A DNA stretch of 42,572 nt from Gammaproteobacteria bacterium (lineage in GTDB: Bacteria > Pseudomonadota > Gammaproteobacteria > SZUA-140). Of this stretch, positions 1 through 8,162 are shown piece after piece. Location of the stretch: assembly GCA_021648525.1 (NCBI GenBank), contig JAKISP010000037.1, positions 1-42,572 on the forward strand. Reading direction: 5' to 3'. Made by a program: the position numbers and the translations under genes. Numbering within the stretch: position 1 is the stretch's first letter; each line of letters starts with the position of its first letter. The notes under the pieces are model-generated. The model was not told where the DNA came from, ran no database searches, and saw only the letters and a program-made list of their open reading frames with translations.

Positions 1-108
1 AATCTTCATGTGGTCTCCTCCTGCTTCTGTTTGACGGAATCTACACTCCCATCATGGCGCATTATGACGCCGATTAGGAGGTGGGAGGAGACCATCTCAT
101 CGGGCTAC
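1..108 (-). mobile_element. Outer end and leader of an insertion sequence, left copy (family not identified)
   Basis: Bases 3-108 are an exact reverse complement of 42467-42572, so the same mobile element bounds both ends of the window. The element's outer edge reads GTAGCCCGATGAG on the minus strand at about 108, where the two copies stop matching. On the minus strand a strong Shine-Dalgarno (GGAGGAG) precedes ATG at 9, giving the first codons Met-Lys-Ile of a protein cut by the window edge, presumably the transposase. An 11-bp inverted repeat (11-21 with 84-94) lies inside the leader. I cannot name the family from about 100 bases; IS110-like or REP/RAYT-like elements are possible, but this is a guess. 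Confidence 0.75.
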
Positions 109-115
109 TTGCTTG

Positions 116-298
116 TTATATCAGTTTTTTTAGTTTCGGTGCGAGGCTGAATCTCCATGTGCTGCGGTCATCCATCTCTATATAGATCATCCCAGGGTGG
201 TCACTGGGTATTTCTATGTTTCCTTTGAATAAAACACAAACATTTGAGCCGCCCTCTGCCCCGTAAAAATACCCAGGTTCCAGGATGATATTTTGTCG
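116..298 (-). pseudogene. C-terminal fragment of a TIR-like (PF10137/Cap12-type) nucleotide-binding effector
   Basis: A minus-strand frame of 60 residues ends in TAA at 116. It begins RQNIILEPGYFYG, continues with NVCVLFKG and IEIPSDHPGMIYI, and ends APKLKKLI. From family memory this matches the last strand-helix block of the 'predicted nucleotide-binding protein, TIR-like' family, whose usual form is ARQNVxFExGYxxG, then VCALxK, then a P-(S/N)-D-x2-G-(V/M)-x-Y segment. Members act as NADases in CBASS and related anti-phage systems. The glutamate of the RQN..E motif is retained. Upstream (higher coordinates) the frame runs into a stop at 305-307 inside an ISL3-type inverted repeat, so the N-terminal two thirds and the start are missing. 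It is a remnant and cannot be functional. Confidence 0.6.
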
Positions 299-302
299 GG
301 TA

Positions 303-326
303 TTTCACACAGATCTACGAAGAACC
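303..326 (-). repeat. Solo ISL3-type terminal inverted repeat (left copy)
   Basis: On the minus strand this 24-mer starts GGTTCTTCGTAGATCTGTG. It matches 42191-42214 (plus strand) at 23 of 24 positions. The right-hand copy sits immediately outside the stop codon of an ISL3-like transposase relic, so I read both as terminal repeats of one ISL3-family element. By orientation the element body should lie to the left (below 303), but that space holds the TIR-like fragment. The element interior has therefore been deleted and its end fused to the TIR gene. Confidence 0.55.
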
Positions 327-459
327 AAAAATATATTGACCGTGAGCTTTTTCTTCATCAATTACAAGATTTCGAAAATTTACGGCAAGTAATATTGCCT
401 TTCCCAATCCCTGTCGATATATCATATAATAATATCCGCATTAAAAAGAAGGTCATACC

Positions 460-648
460 ATGCCTGGCAAAAATACAAGCGTTATCCTCGGCAAGCATTT
501 TGAGGGCTTCATTGCCACAAAAATAAATCAGGGGCGTTTTTCAAATTCAAGTGAAGCCGTGCGCTTGTTGGAAGTACGAGAAACCAAATTTGATGTTTTA
601 CGCCAAACTTTGGCTTTATCTTTGATAACAGTAGGTCAACCGTTATGA
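460..648 (+). pseudogene. Broken ParD-like (RHH) antitoxin remnant
   Basis: The 62-residue product starts MPGKNTSVILGKHFEGFI and continues with GRFSNSSEAVR and LLEVRETKFDVLRQTL. This is the ribbon-helix-helix ParD antitoxin pattern, usually ...NTSV.LG.HF..FI...I..GR(F/Y)...SE.VRAGLRLLE..E.K...LR.AL. The four residues AGLR expected between VR and LLE are absent, an in-frame deletion in the DNA-binding/dimer region. After about residue 48 the sequence no longer looks like ParD, so the toxin-binding tail is lost. No parE toxin follows. An AAGAAGG Shine-Dalgarno lies 10-12 bases before the ATG. It may still be translated, but it is a decayed orphan antitoxin. Confidence 0.6.
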
Positions 649-751
649 TCATCATGAGTGGAAATGCATAATTCCCCAACACATAGAGTGCTGCCCAGGA
701 CAAGCCAGCAATGATTATGCACGCAATTAAAAACAGAATATTCCTTTTCAT
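509..751 (-). CDS. Small hydrophobic protein, possibly truncated
   Basis: This is an 80-residue open frame with no family I recognise. Residues 1-45 (MKRNILFLIACIIIAGLSWA onward) form one or two membrane segments, followed by a basic stretch ending SKIKPKFGVK. From about residue 55 on, the frame runs antisense through the parD remnant, so that tail is probably not original coding sequence. The likely reading is a small membrane-protein gene that lost its 3' end at a junction near 590-610. The ribosome-binding site is weak. It may be a chance frame. Confidence 0.3.
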   Translation of the reverse strand: MKRNILFLIACIIIAGLSWAALYVLGNYAFPLMMIITVDLLLSKIKPKFGVKHQIWFLVLPTSARLHLNLKNAPDLFLWQ

Positions 752-803
752 TATCCGTATTCAAAGCTTGCCGGTGAATTTATCCCGCGAACCACGGTAC
801 TAT

Positions 804-1352
804 TCAAATTAAGCCCATTTTTTTAGCTGTTATAACAAAGTTAAACGGTTTTTGTAATGCTGGTATGCGCTCCAGTTTTTTTCTAATTTGGGGGGGGAGT
901 TGTAAATATCGCCATTTTGTCTTAAAATGACTTGTTGAAATCATGCAACAAATAAGTTCAAAATCGTATTCGGTTTTTATTATATTCTGTCCTTTATAAA
1001 ATATTTCTAGATTTTTAAATTGGGCAAACTCCATCGCAACAGTTGCCCACAGGTTTTTACCTTCACAGTTGCTTTGAGCCAGCGAGACAAAATAGCCTAA
1101 TGCGGTTATTGCCTCCTGCTTCGTTAAAGAAAATTCATCGAACAATGCGGGGTCAAGCGTAGTTGCCTTTACTAAAATTCTGCACTCGTCAATTTTTCTT
1201 TCAAGCTCTTCGATTGACTCCCTCATTTGGATATAAGCAAGATTAATAATTTCATCCTCTTGCTGTTTATTGATGAACATAGGGTCTTCTTCCGCCCATG
1301 CAGTGAAAGAAATAATCCATAACAGGCACGCTACAAAACTATTTACAGCCAT
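804..1352 (-). CDS. Exported protein of unknown function
   Basis: I do not recognise the family. I chose the internal ATG at 1352, not the longest frame (1418), for two reasons: a GGGAGG Shine-Dalgarno lies 9 bases upstream, and translation from there begins with a clean signal peptide (MAVNSFVACLLWIISFTAWA, predicted cut after AWA). The mature protein of about 160 residues starts EEDPMFINKQQ. It has an acidic, helical, probably coiled-coil segment (MRESIEELERKIDEC) and four cysteines that could form disulfides in the periplasm. The start overlaps the 3' end of the upstream gene (stop at 1339) by 14 bases, so the two are probably translationally coupled in one operon. Base composition is AT-rich, like the surrounding accessory DNA. 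Confidence 0.6.
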   Translation of the reverse strand: MAVNSFVACLLWIISFTAWAEEDPMFINKQQEDEIINLAYIQMRESIEELERKIDECRILVKATTLDPALFDEFSLTKQEAITALGYFVSLAQSNCEGKNLWATVAMEFAQFKNLEIFYKGQNIIKTEYDFELICCMISTSHFKTKWRYLQLPPQIRKKLERIPALQKPFNFVITAKKMGLI

Positions 1353-1665
1353 GAGCAACCGCCTCCCAAAACTTCCGTTCTTTTTCAGGCATCGGTTCAA
1401 GTAATTGTTCCCGTGCAATGTCCTCGATTATTCGACGTAATATAGTTGGAACTGAACGCATCGACTTAGCCCACACATCCCAATCCTTTTTTAGGATATT
1501 GTTGGCACCACCTAATTCACCGTTTCCTACAAAAATTTCAAGTAAAACACTGCCTGCCAATACACTAGAAAGTACGTTTGCTAATCTTTGTTTCTGCCTT
1601 ATCCTTTCTATTGCCTTTTTACCTGTCAGACTAAAATACAAACCTGTAATATCGGGACATTTCAT
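1339..1665 (-). CDS. Hypothetical protein, first gene of a two-gene operon
   Basis: The product is 108 residues, family unknown. A good AAGGAG site lies 10 bases before the ATG, supporting this start. The protein is mostly helical and basic. It has a short hydrophobic stretch around residues 30-47 (NVLSSVLAGSVLLEIFVG), which could be one membrane helix, and a charged C-terminus rich in E and K. It precedes and overlaps the exported-protein gene, so the pair likely acts together. The region lies between mobile-element debris on both sides, and the pair may be cargo from a lost integrative element. No function can be assigned from sequence. Confidence 0.6.
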   Translation of the reverse strand: MKCPDITGLYFSLTGKKAIERIRQKQRLANVLSSVLAGSVLLEIFVGNGELGGANNILKKDWDVWAKSMRSVPTILRRIIEDIAREQLLEPMPEKERKFWEAVAHGCK

Positions 1666-2064
1666 TTTTGACTATCTCCTTGCTATTATTTAGTGAAAAA
1701 CATCAGCTATAAAAACACAATTATAAGGCAAGTTTCATACAGAAAATAACAATAATTGCAAAAGCTGTGATATTGCCCATGTTATTTACGCCCTGGTTTC
1801 GACCACCTACCCCGCTGGCTGGCTTGTTTTCTGTTTTTGGTGCAGTCACTACCTGATAGCCCTTTAAGTCTCTGTACGCGTCTTACAATCAAGACCAGGG
1901 GTTTCTTCGATAAAACCTGAGATGAATCAGTTCGTAGTAGTGAGGAAGTTTCTGTAATGGAGATGGAGCGAAGGGGCTGACATGTCCAGAAATAAGTCTT
2001 TGGTCAACCAGCGATGGGAGGAACTGAAGAGTGATGCAAACCTGGTAATTGCAAGGAACATGAA
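1666..2064. other. Gene-free stretch; probable decayed body of a group II intron in its right half
   Basis: No convincing coding frame is present. About 1666-1780 is AT-rich and may contain the promoter of the minus-strand pair below it. From about 1790 the composition changes, and the sequence leads directly into a canonical group II domain V at 2065. The segment about 1850-2064 is therefore probably degraded intron RNA sequence (domains I-IV). No reverse-transcriptase frame survives, and the 5' boundary (usually GTGYG) was not located with confidence. Confidence 0.4.
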
Positions 2065-2138
2065 GAGCCGTGTGAGGCAAGAGTTTCAAGCACGGTTCTG
2101 TGAGAGACTGAGGGGGAGGCTCCCTCGGTCTACTCGAC
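2065..2138 (+). mobile_element. Group II intron 3' remnant: domains V and VI
   Basis: Bases 2065-2098 form a 34-nt domain V. The outer helix GAGCCGTG pairs with CACGGTTC (8 bp), the inner helix TGAGGC pairs with GTTTCA, the tetraloop is AAGA, and there is a two-base AG bulge on the 3' side. This size and bulge are diagnostic of group II introns. Domain VI follows, with the stem CTGAGGG (2108-2114) pairing CCCTCGG (2122-2128). It is then followed by TCTACTCGAC, which fits a 3' splice site ending in AC near 2138. The intron-encoded protein is gone, so the element cannot move by itself. Splicing is doubtful because domain I is not evident. Confidence 0.75.
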
Positions 2139-2246
2139 CAGTGATGCGAGTTCATACCCACCAAAATTTCGGAAAAACGCTATTGATACTGACCTGAACC
2201 CAGCAAGCCTTTTGTCATATTTATTGGTGAATTCCACTGTAGGCAA

Positions 2247-2669
2247 TCAGATCGCCTCGATGGTGACGCTGATCACCTGACTTTTTATGATGCGATAGGC
2301 TCTGATCTCTAGCACACCCTGAATATTAAGCGAGATAATGATGCAAAGTGCTTCGGGGTAGTTAAATTCAACGATGTTGGTTTGTGATGGTACCGCTGCG
2401 GATGTTGGATGCGAGTGGTAGGTGGCAAAGATATCTTCACTCTGCTCACGCATATTTTTGATGGCATTAATCTGCGCGCTGGGTTCCATCTCAAATCGTT
2501 TGTCGGCAGGTATTGCAATGTTGGGAACGGGGTAAGTTTTTACTGGTTTGCCACTGCGGCTGGCAATAAAACCGCAAACCTCATCGCCATTGCCACTCTG
2601 GGCGTGAGTCAGCAGTTGATTGATGAGTGTACGCGGCAGGCTGATTTGTTCGGTTTTATGGCGAGTCAT
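2247..2669 (-). CDS. JAMM/Mov34 (M67-type) metallopeptidase-fold protein with altered metal site
   Basis: The product is 140 residues from the ATG at 2669; the longer frame adds 13 residues with no support. The JAB/JAMM fold is visible: EVCGFI (Glu30), then YHSHP (His85, His87), then Ser95 at the usual spacing. The family motif is E...H-S/T-H-x7-S-x2-D, where both His and the Asp bind zinc. Here the last residue is Asn98 (codon AAC), so one zinc ligand is substituted. Bacterial relatives remove C-terminal residues from sulfur-carrier or ubiquitin-like proteins. Activity of this copy is uncertain. The gene overlaps the end of prmC by 14 bases and is probably the last gene of the hemA-prfA-prmC operon. 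Confidence 0.75.
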   Translation of the reverse strand: MTRHKTEQISLPRTLINQLLTHAQSGNGDEVCGFIASRSGKPVKTYPVPNIAIPADKRFEMEPSAQINAIKNMREQSEDIFATYHSHPTSAAVPSQTNIVEFNYPEALCIIISLNIQGVLEIRAYRIIKSQVISVTIEAI

Positions 2670-3531
2670 GGTGGTTATCTTGTTTTGTGCCGGGGTTATA
2701 TTGTGCACAGACGACGCGGGGTTGTCCGCTCAGGTCTCGGTGTGCAGTGATGTTGTGGTAGCCGTGATGCTCAAAAATTTCTGAGACATCAGCAGCCTGG
2801 TCGTAGCCATGTTCAATCAATAGCCAGCCACCATAGGCCAGTCTTGCCCTGCTGTCGGTGGCAATGCGTTGAATATCATCCAGTCCATTGTTGGCTGCGA
2901 TCAGTGCATTGCGTGGTTCAAATGGCAGGTCGCCTTGTTGGAGATGTGCATCGTCTTCACGTATGTAGGGGGGGTTGGAAATAATCACCTGGAAAGTGAA
3001 TTCACTTAATGGTGCCAGCCAGTCGCCCTGCATAAACGTGACATTGTTGAGTGAATGTTTTTTACGATTGCGTTCCGCAACTGTTAATGCAGCAGCTGAA
3101 AAATCGACCGCAATAATTTGGCTATGAGGCCGTTCACTGGCAAGCGCCAGTGCAATTGCGCCACTGCCGGTGCCGAGGTCTGCTATTTTGTCATGCGCAT
3201 CTGCTGGAATATGTTCAAGTGCCAGTTCAACTAACAATTCAGTCTCGGGGCGCGGAATCAATGTGTCGGGTGTGACCGTTAATGAGAGTGACCAGAACTC
3301 CTGTTCGCCGGTTATGTAGGCGCTGGGCTCTCCGTTGTCGCGTCGTTTCACTAATTGATTAAAGGTGGTGAGTTCTATTTCGCTTAATGCGCGCTCGGGC
3401 CAGGTGTGCAGATAGGTACGTGTCTTTTCTAACACGTGTGCGAGTAACACTTCGCCCTCAAACATGGCGTTGTCATGGTGAGCTGCTAACGTGGTTGCGG
3501 CAAGATTGAGTGCGTTGCGGATTGAGGTCAT
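2656..3531 (-). CDS. prmC: Peptide chain release factor N5-glutamine methyltransferase PrmC
   Basis: PrmC methylates the glutamine of the GGQ motif in release factors RF1 and RF2, using S-adenosylmethionine. The 291-residue protein has a helical N-terminal domain, the SAM-binding motif DLGTGSGAIALALA at about residues 118-131, and the catalytic ISNPPYIR motif near residue 187, which accepts the glutamine side chain. The length is slightly above the usual 276-285. It lies 36 bases downstream of prfA, its substrate's gene, the standard arrangement in gammaproteobacteria. The C-terminus (GTKQDNHHDSP) is a low-complexity tail that overlaps the start of the JAMM gene. Confidence 0.95.
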   Translation of the reverse strand: MTSIRNALNLAATTLAAHHDNAMFEGEVLLAHVLEKTRTYLHTWPERALSEIELTTFNQLVKRRDNGEPSAYITGEQEFWSLSLTVTPDTLIPRPETELLVELALEHIPADAHDKIADLGTGSGAIALALASERPHSQIIAVDFSAAALTVAERNRKKHSLNNVTFMQGDWLAPLSEFTFQVIISNPPYIREDDAHLQQGDLPFEPRNALIAANNGLDDIQRIATDSRARLAYGGWLLIEHGYDQAADVSEIFEHHGYHNITAHRDLSGQPRVVCAQYNPGTKQDNHHDSP

Positions 3532-3567
3532 TACGCGAAGGTTAGCGGTGCCAGTGTCACTGCTGGT

Positions 3568-4650
3568 TTATTCTGACAGCGCGGCGAGTTGTTCTGCCTG
3601 ATACTCATTTACCAGCGGATTGACCACCTGATTAAGATTGCCCGACATAATTTCATCGAGCTTATAGAGTGTCAGGTTGATACGGTGGTCCGTCATTCTT
3701 CCCTGCGGGAAATTATAGGTGCGAATACGTTCCGAGCGATCACCACTGCCGACCAGTGATTTACGTGTCTGAGCAGTTTCCGCTGCCTGTTTCTCCTGCG
3801 CACCCGCGAGTAGTTTGGCTTGCAGCAGTGACATCGCTTGCGCGCGGTTTTTATGCTGCGAGCGTTGATCCTGACATTCGATGATGATGCCAGATGGAAT
3901 ATGGGTAATGCGAATCGCTGAATCTGTTTTGTTGACATGCTGACCACCCGCACCAGAGGCACGGAAGGTATCAACTTTCAGATCGCTTGATTTGATCTCT
4001 GTCTCTTCAATTGCATCGGGTTCAGGCAATACCGCAACGGTGCAGGCTGAGGTGTGAATACGTCCCTGTGACTCGGTGGCGGGTACCCGTTGTACACGGT
4101 GTGCGCCTGATTCAAATTTGAGTTTTGAATAGACCCCTTTACCACTGATGCGCGAGATCACTTCGCGATAGCCGCCGTGTTCGCCAGTGTTGCCGCTGAT
4201 GATTTCGATTTCCCAGCGATTCATCTCTGCATAATAGGAGTACATGCGGAAGAGGTCTCCCGCAAAAATTGCCGCCTCATCACCACCAGTACCCGCGCGG
4301 ATTTCGAGAAAGACGTTGGCGCTATCGTGCGGGTCGACCGGCAATAATAGCGTTTGAATCTCTTTCTCGATTTCAGTCTGCTGGGCCTGTGCATCTCTGA
4401 TTTCGTCTTCGGCCATGGCGCGCATCTCGGCGTCGTCTTCCTCTAGCATCTCTCTGGCTGCTTCGATATCACCCATAATTGACTGGTACTGGTGGAAGCT
4501 GTTCACGACCGGTGTGATCTGCGAATACTCCACTGAGAGTTCGCGGAACTTGTTTTGGTTGTTGATGGTGTCTGGATCGGCCAGCAGTGCATTGAGCTCC
4601 TGCAGGCGGTCGGCGATCGATTCCAGTTTAAAAAGGATAGACTCTTTCAT
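3568..4650 (-). CDS. prfA: Peptide chain release factor 1 (RF1)
   Basis: RF1 recognises UAA and UAG stop codons in the ribosomal A site and triggers hydrolysis of peptidyl-tRNA. The 360-residue length matches the family. The stop-codon recognition tripeptide PAT is present ([10 protein letters not shown], about residues 189-198). The catalytic GGQ lies in [10 protein letters not shown] (about 233-242), and its glutamine is the target of PrmC, encoded next. The N-terminal coiled-coil domain is acidic, as usual. The gene begins 15 bases after the hemA stop codon, so the two are cotranscribed. Nothing unusual is seen. Confidence 0.97.
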   Translation of the reverse strand: MKESILFKLESIADRLQELNALLADPDTINNQNKFRELSVEYSQITPVVNSFHQYQSIMGDIEAAREMLEEDDAEMRAMAEDEIRDAQAQQTEIEKEIQTLLLPVDPHDSANVFLEIRAGTGGDEAAIFAGDLFRMYSYYAEMNRWEIEIISGNTGEHGGYREVISRISGKGVYSKLKFESGAHRVQRVPATESQGRIHTSACTVAVLPEPDAIEETEIKSSDLKVDTFRASGAGGQHVNKTDSAIRITHIPSGIIIECQDQRSQHKNRAQAMSLLQAKLLAGAQEKQAAETAQTRKSLVGSGDRSERIRTYNFPQGRMTDHRINLTLYKLDEIMSGNLNQVVNPLVNEYQAEQLAALSE

Positions 4651-4665
4651 CGGTTTACCATTGGC

Positions 4666-5928
4666 CTAGTTGTCAGGGGTGTCAAGGTCGAGTAGCTCGC
4701 GTGCGGCGTCCAGCAGGTCGGCACGGCCATCGAAACCGGCCTGTTTCATCCGCACACTCGGCGTGTGGACGATTTTATTGGTCAAGCCGCGTGCCAGTTG
4801 TGTGAGCACTTTTTCGGGGTCGTTACCCTGTGCGAGCATTCGTTTGGCTTTTTCGAGCTCGGCTTCACGTATCACGTCGATCTTGCTGCGGTAGGTGCGA
4901 ATGGTTGAAACCGCATCGAGCGAGCGTAGCCAGCCCATAAAGTGGGTCACCTGGGTGTCGATGATCTCTTCCGCCTGCAGTGCTGCTTGCTGGCGTGAAC
5001 GCAGTCCTTCGTCGATGATCTCCTGTAGATCGTCAACGGTGTAGAGATAGACATCATCCAGCTCGCCCACTTCTTCTTCAATGTCGCGTGGTACGGCGAT
5101 ATCGACCATCAAAATCGGTTGGTGTTTACGAATCTTGATGGCACGCTCTACTGCCCCTTTGCCTAGAATGGGTAACTGGCTGGCAGTGGAGGAGATCACA
5201 ATGTCGGCCTCGGCGAGGTGCGCAGGAATATCGCCTAGCGTAATCGCGTAGCCTTCTACTTCTTTAACCAGTGCTTCGGCCCTGGCAAGGGTGCGGTTGG
5301 CGATAATAAGTCGCTTGATGCCGCTCTCTTTCAGGTGGCGCGCTGCAAGCTCAATGGTTTCGCCTGCGCCAATTAATAGTGCCGTGTGTTCACTGAGGTC
5401 GCTAAAGATCTGTTTTGAGAGACTAACGGCAGAGAATGCGACGGAGACCGGGCTGGCGCCAATCGCAGTATCGGTGCGCACCTGTTTGGCGACTGAAAAT
5501 GTGTATTCAAAGAGTTTGCTCAGCTGGGTGCCGATGGTGCCCGCATCTTTGGCGGTTGAGTAGGCATCTTTGAGCTGGCCTAAAATCTGTGGTTCACCCA
5601 ATACTAGTGAGTCGAGTCCACTGGCGACGCGTAACATATGGCGTACGGCGGATTGCTCTGGGTGGGTATACATATAAGGGTTGAGTTCATTGACGGAAAA
5701 CTCACGGTGTTGGCGCAGCCACTCGATGATAACCTCGCTGTCGGCGGTATCGACGCAGCACAGCATTTCGGTGCGGTTACAGGTCGAGAGAATGGCCGCT
5801 TCCGTGATATTGGCCTGAGCTGCCAGATTACGCAGGGTATCCGGAAGCTGCTCAGGGGCAAACGCCACCCGTTCGCGAATCTGAACCGGTGCTGTTTTAT
5901 GATTGAGTCCAACGGCAAGGAGTGCCAT
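4666..5928 (-). CDS. hemA: Glutamyl-tRNA reductase
   Basis: This enzyme catalyses the first committed step of C5-pathway tetrapyrrole synthesis: NADPH reduction of glutamyl-tRNA to glutamate-1-semialdehyde. The 420-residue protein starts with GLNHKTAPVQIRERVAF. The catalytic cysteine is Cys50 in ILSTCNRTE, followed by an NADPH-binding domain with GAGETIELAARHL (about residues 187-199) and a C-terminal dimerisation helix. It is the first gene of the minus-strand hemA-prfA-prmC operon and is divergent from the TPR lipoprotein gene, with 194 bases of AT-rich promoter region between them. Confidence 0.97.
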   Translation of the reverse strand: MALLAVGLNHKTAPVQIRERVAFAPEQLPDTLRNLAAQANITEAAILSTCNRTEMLCCVDTADSEVIIEWLRQHREFSVNELNPYMYTHPEQSAVRHMLRVASGLDSLVLGEPQILGQLKDAYSTAKDAGTIGTQLSKLFEYTFSVAKQVRTDTAIGASPVSVAFSAVSLSKQIFSDLSEHTALLIGAGETIELAARHLKESGIKRLIIANRTLARAEALVKEVEGYAITLGDIPAHLAEADIVISSTASQLPILGKGAVERAIKIRKHQPILMVDIAVPRDIEEEVGELDDVYLYTVDDLQEIIDEGLRSRQQAALQAEEIIDTQVTHFMGWLRSLDAVSTIRTYRSKIDVIREAELEKAKRMLAQGNDPEKVLTQLARGLTNKIVHTPSVRMKQAGFDGRADLLDAARELLDLDTPDN

Positions 5929-6122
5929 GTTTACCTGATTTTTGCCACAATAAAAATAATTAACTCACTAAATTAAACGAGTGGAGGATAATACTATCCT
6001 GTTACGCTATTAAAGTTGACCGATTTTATGGAAAAATATCGCAGTTGTCCCCATTAATCATTCATATGGTATATAAATTGTATGATTATTGGCAAAAAAT
6101 CTATTAAACGAGGCGAAAAGGA

Positions 6123-7892
6123 ATGACTTTGTCGATTAGAACGTTCTGTCTGTTGGTGTCTCCACTTGTCTTGTCCGGGATTTTAGCTGGGTGTGCGGTG
6201 TCGCCGAGTCAGGTGGGTTCACCGGCTGAGGTGTCCGATAGCGCTACCATTACCAGCGAAGCTCGCTCAGTGGGTGAGGAATATAATATTGAACTGCCGG
6301 CAGTGCCGCTGACCCCCGATACGCTTTATAAGCTTTTAGTTGCGGAGACCGCGTTACAGCGAGGTCACTATGCAGTGGGGTTTTCTCAATATTTTAGATT
6401 GGCACAGAGAACACGCGATCCTCGTCTGGTAGCAAAAGCAACGCGTATTGCTATTTTTGTTCGAGATCATAAGCGTGCGCTTCAGTCCGCGAAGTTGTGG
6501 GTAGATATTGATCCAATGAATCTGGCGGCGCGACAGGCTATCTCAGCTGCTTATATTCGCAGTGGTAACCCTGAAGCGGCATTGGAGCATCTGGAATACA
6601 TCCTGGAGCAGGAAGATGATGGGACTGGACAGGGTTTTATGCTGGTGGCTTCGTTATTGAGCCGGGAGCAGGATCTGCAAGCGGTGCTGGGTGTGATGGA
6701 ACGCCTGGTTGATGCCCACCAGGAGAGTTATTCTGCGTGGCAGGCATATGCTCACCTGGCTTTAAGGACGGGTGCAGTTGAAAAGGCGGATGCAGGTATC
6801 AAGCGTAGCCTTCACCTGGAGCCTGATAATGTGAGCGCTATTCTGTTGCAGATGCACATTTTGCAACGCGCTGGAGATAAAGTTGCGGTAGTCGAGTATC
6901 TAGCACAGCAAGTGGACGCCTTTCCTGACGAGAGCGTATTGCGCTTGACCTATGCTCGCCAATTGGTTGACGCTCGTGATTATGATGAGGCTTTTAAGCA
7001 ATATCAGATTGTCATGAAACAGTCGCCGGGGGATGTGGATGTCCTGTTTGCGTTGGGGTTGCTGGCGTTACAACTGGGTCAGCAAGATAACGCTTATGAT
7101 TACCTTAGCCAGGCTAAAGAAACGGGGCAGCGAAGCGATGATGCGCATTTTTACCTTGGGCAGCTAGAGGAGTTGCGTGAAAATCAGGCAGCCGCGCTGG
7201 CACATTATCGCTCTGTTGTTGGCGGCAATAATCTGATTGAAGCGCGAGTGCGTCAGGCGATGATCGAGGCGCGACAGGGTAAGCTAGAGACGGCCCTGGA
7301 TTATTTGCATTCATTGCAAGTTACTACGCCAGTGCAGCGTCAGCGCCTGTATTTGATTGAGGGTGAGATTTTGCGTAACGCGGAGCGTCATCAGGAGGCG
7401 ATGGCTGTGTTTAATCGTGCGTTGGGTGAGATGCCGAGCGATGTTCCACTGCTCTATGCGCGAGCAATGGCCGCTGAACGTCTTGATCAGCTTGACCTCG
7501 CGGAGCGTGATTTAAAGAACATTATTGAACTGGATGAAAGTAATGCAGATGCCCTGAATGCATTGGGTTACACCTTGGCTGATCGAACTGATCGTTATCA
7601 GGAGGCCTATGGCTATGTAAAACGAGCACTGGCGTTGCGTCCAGATGATCACGCGATTCTTGATAGTATGGGGTGGGTGTTATACCGGCTTGGCCAATAT
7701 AATGAAGCGATCAACATGTTACGACAATCGCTTGAAATCAGGCTTGACCCTGAGGTGGCGGCGCATCTGGGTGAAGTGTTGTGGGTGAATGGTGAGCGTG
7801 AAGATGCGCGTGAAATCTGGCGTCAGGCGTTAGAGGTTGCACCGGGTGACAAGCGGCTACTCAATATTATGGAGCATTTTATTAAAAAGTAG
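6123..7892 (+). CDS. TPR-repeat outer-membrane-type lipoprotein (PA4667-like)
   Basis: The 589-residue protein has a lipoprotein signal ending LSGILAGC with the lipidated residue at Cys24. It is followed by about 500 residues of tetratricopeptide repeats, for example DALNALGYTLADR and HAILDSMGWVLYRLGQYNEA. A TPR lipoprotein encoded just before lolB is conserved in Pseudomonas and relatives, where it is thought to help outer-membrane lipoprotein or envelope assembly; the exact role is unsettled. Ala follows the lipidated Cys, which predicts outer-membrane sorting through Lol. In this window a 4-kb subtilase gene separates it from lolB. An AAAAGG ribosome site precedes the ATG. Confidence 0.85.
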   Translation: MTLSIRTFCLLVSPLVLSGILAGCAVSPSQVGSPAEVSDSATITSEARSVGEEYNIELPAVPLTPDTLYKLLVAETALQRGHYAVGFSQYFRLAQRTRDPRLVAKATRIAIFVRDHKRALQSAKLWVDIDPMNLAARQAISAAYIRSGNPEAALEHLEYILEQEDDGTGQGFMLVASLLSREQDLQAVLGVMERLVDAHQESYSAWQAYAHLALRTGAVEKADAGIKRSLHLEPDNVSAILLQMHILQRAGDKVAVVEYLAQQVDAFPDESVLRLTYARQLVDARDYDEAFKQYQIVMKQSPGDVDVLFALGLLALQLGQQDNAYDYLSQAKETGQRSDDAHFYLGQLEELRENQAAALAHYRSVVGGNNLIEARVRQAMIEARQGKLETALDYLHSLQVTTPVQRQRLYLIEGEILRNAERHQEAMAVFNRALGEMPSDVPLLYARAMAAERLDQLDLAERDLKNIIELDESNADALNALGYTLADRTDRYQEAYGYVKRALALRPDDHAILDSMGWVLYRLGQYNEAINMLRQSLEIRLDPEVAAHLGEVLWVNGEREDAREIWRQALEVAPGDKRLLNIMEHFIKK

Positions 7893-8162
7893 TCTGTCTT
7901 TGCGGTGGTACAAGAGACGACATTATGGCGTGCTGAATATAATGAGCAGCCTTTGCACGATACAATTACGAGTAAAAATGGCTAATATCCCCCTGTTTCC
8001 CTGTTTTTCATTAGAAAACCTGTCAATAGCGTGCGATTAACGGCACTTTCTGCCTCAATCAGGCTTTACTTTACAAATCCGATTTATCACCAGTGAGATT
8101 GTGATGTTTTTTAAAGCATAGCTCAGTATTGGCTTAGCTGGGTATTAGTGGTATGGTGAATA

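Noticed and set aside
293-526. 77-residue open frame at the left edge
   Set aside because: It spans the ISL3 repeat and the parD promoter region, has no ribosome site, and overlaps the better-supported parD remnant in another frame.
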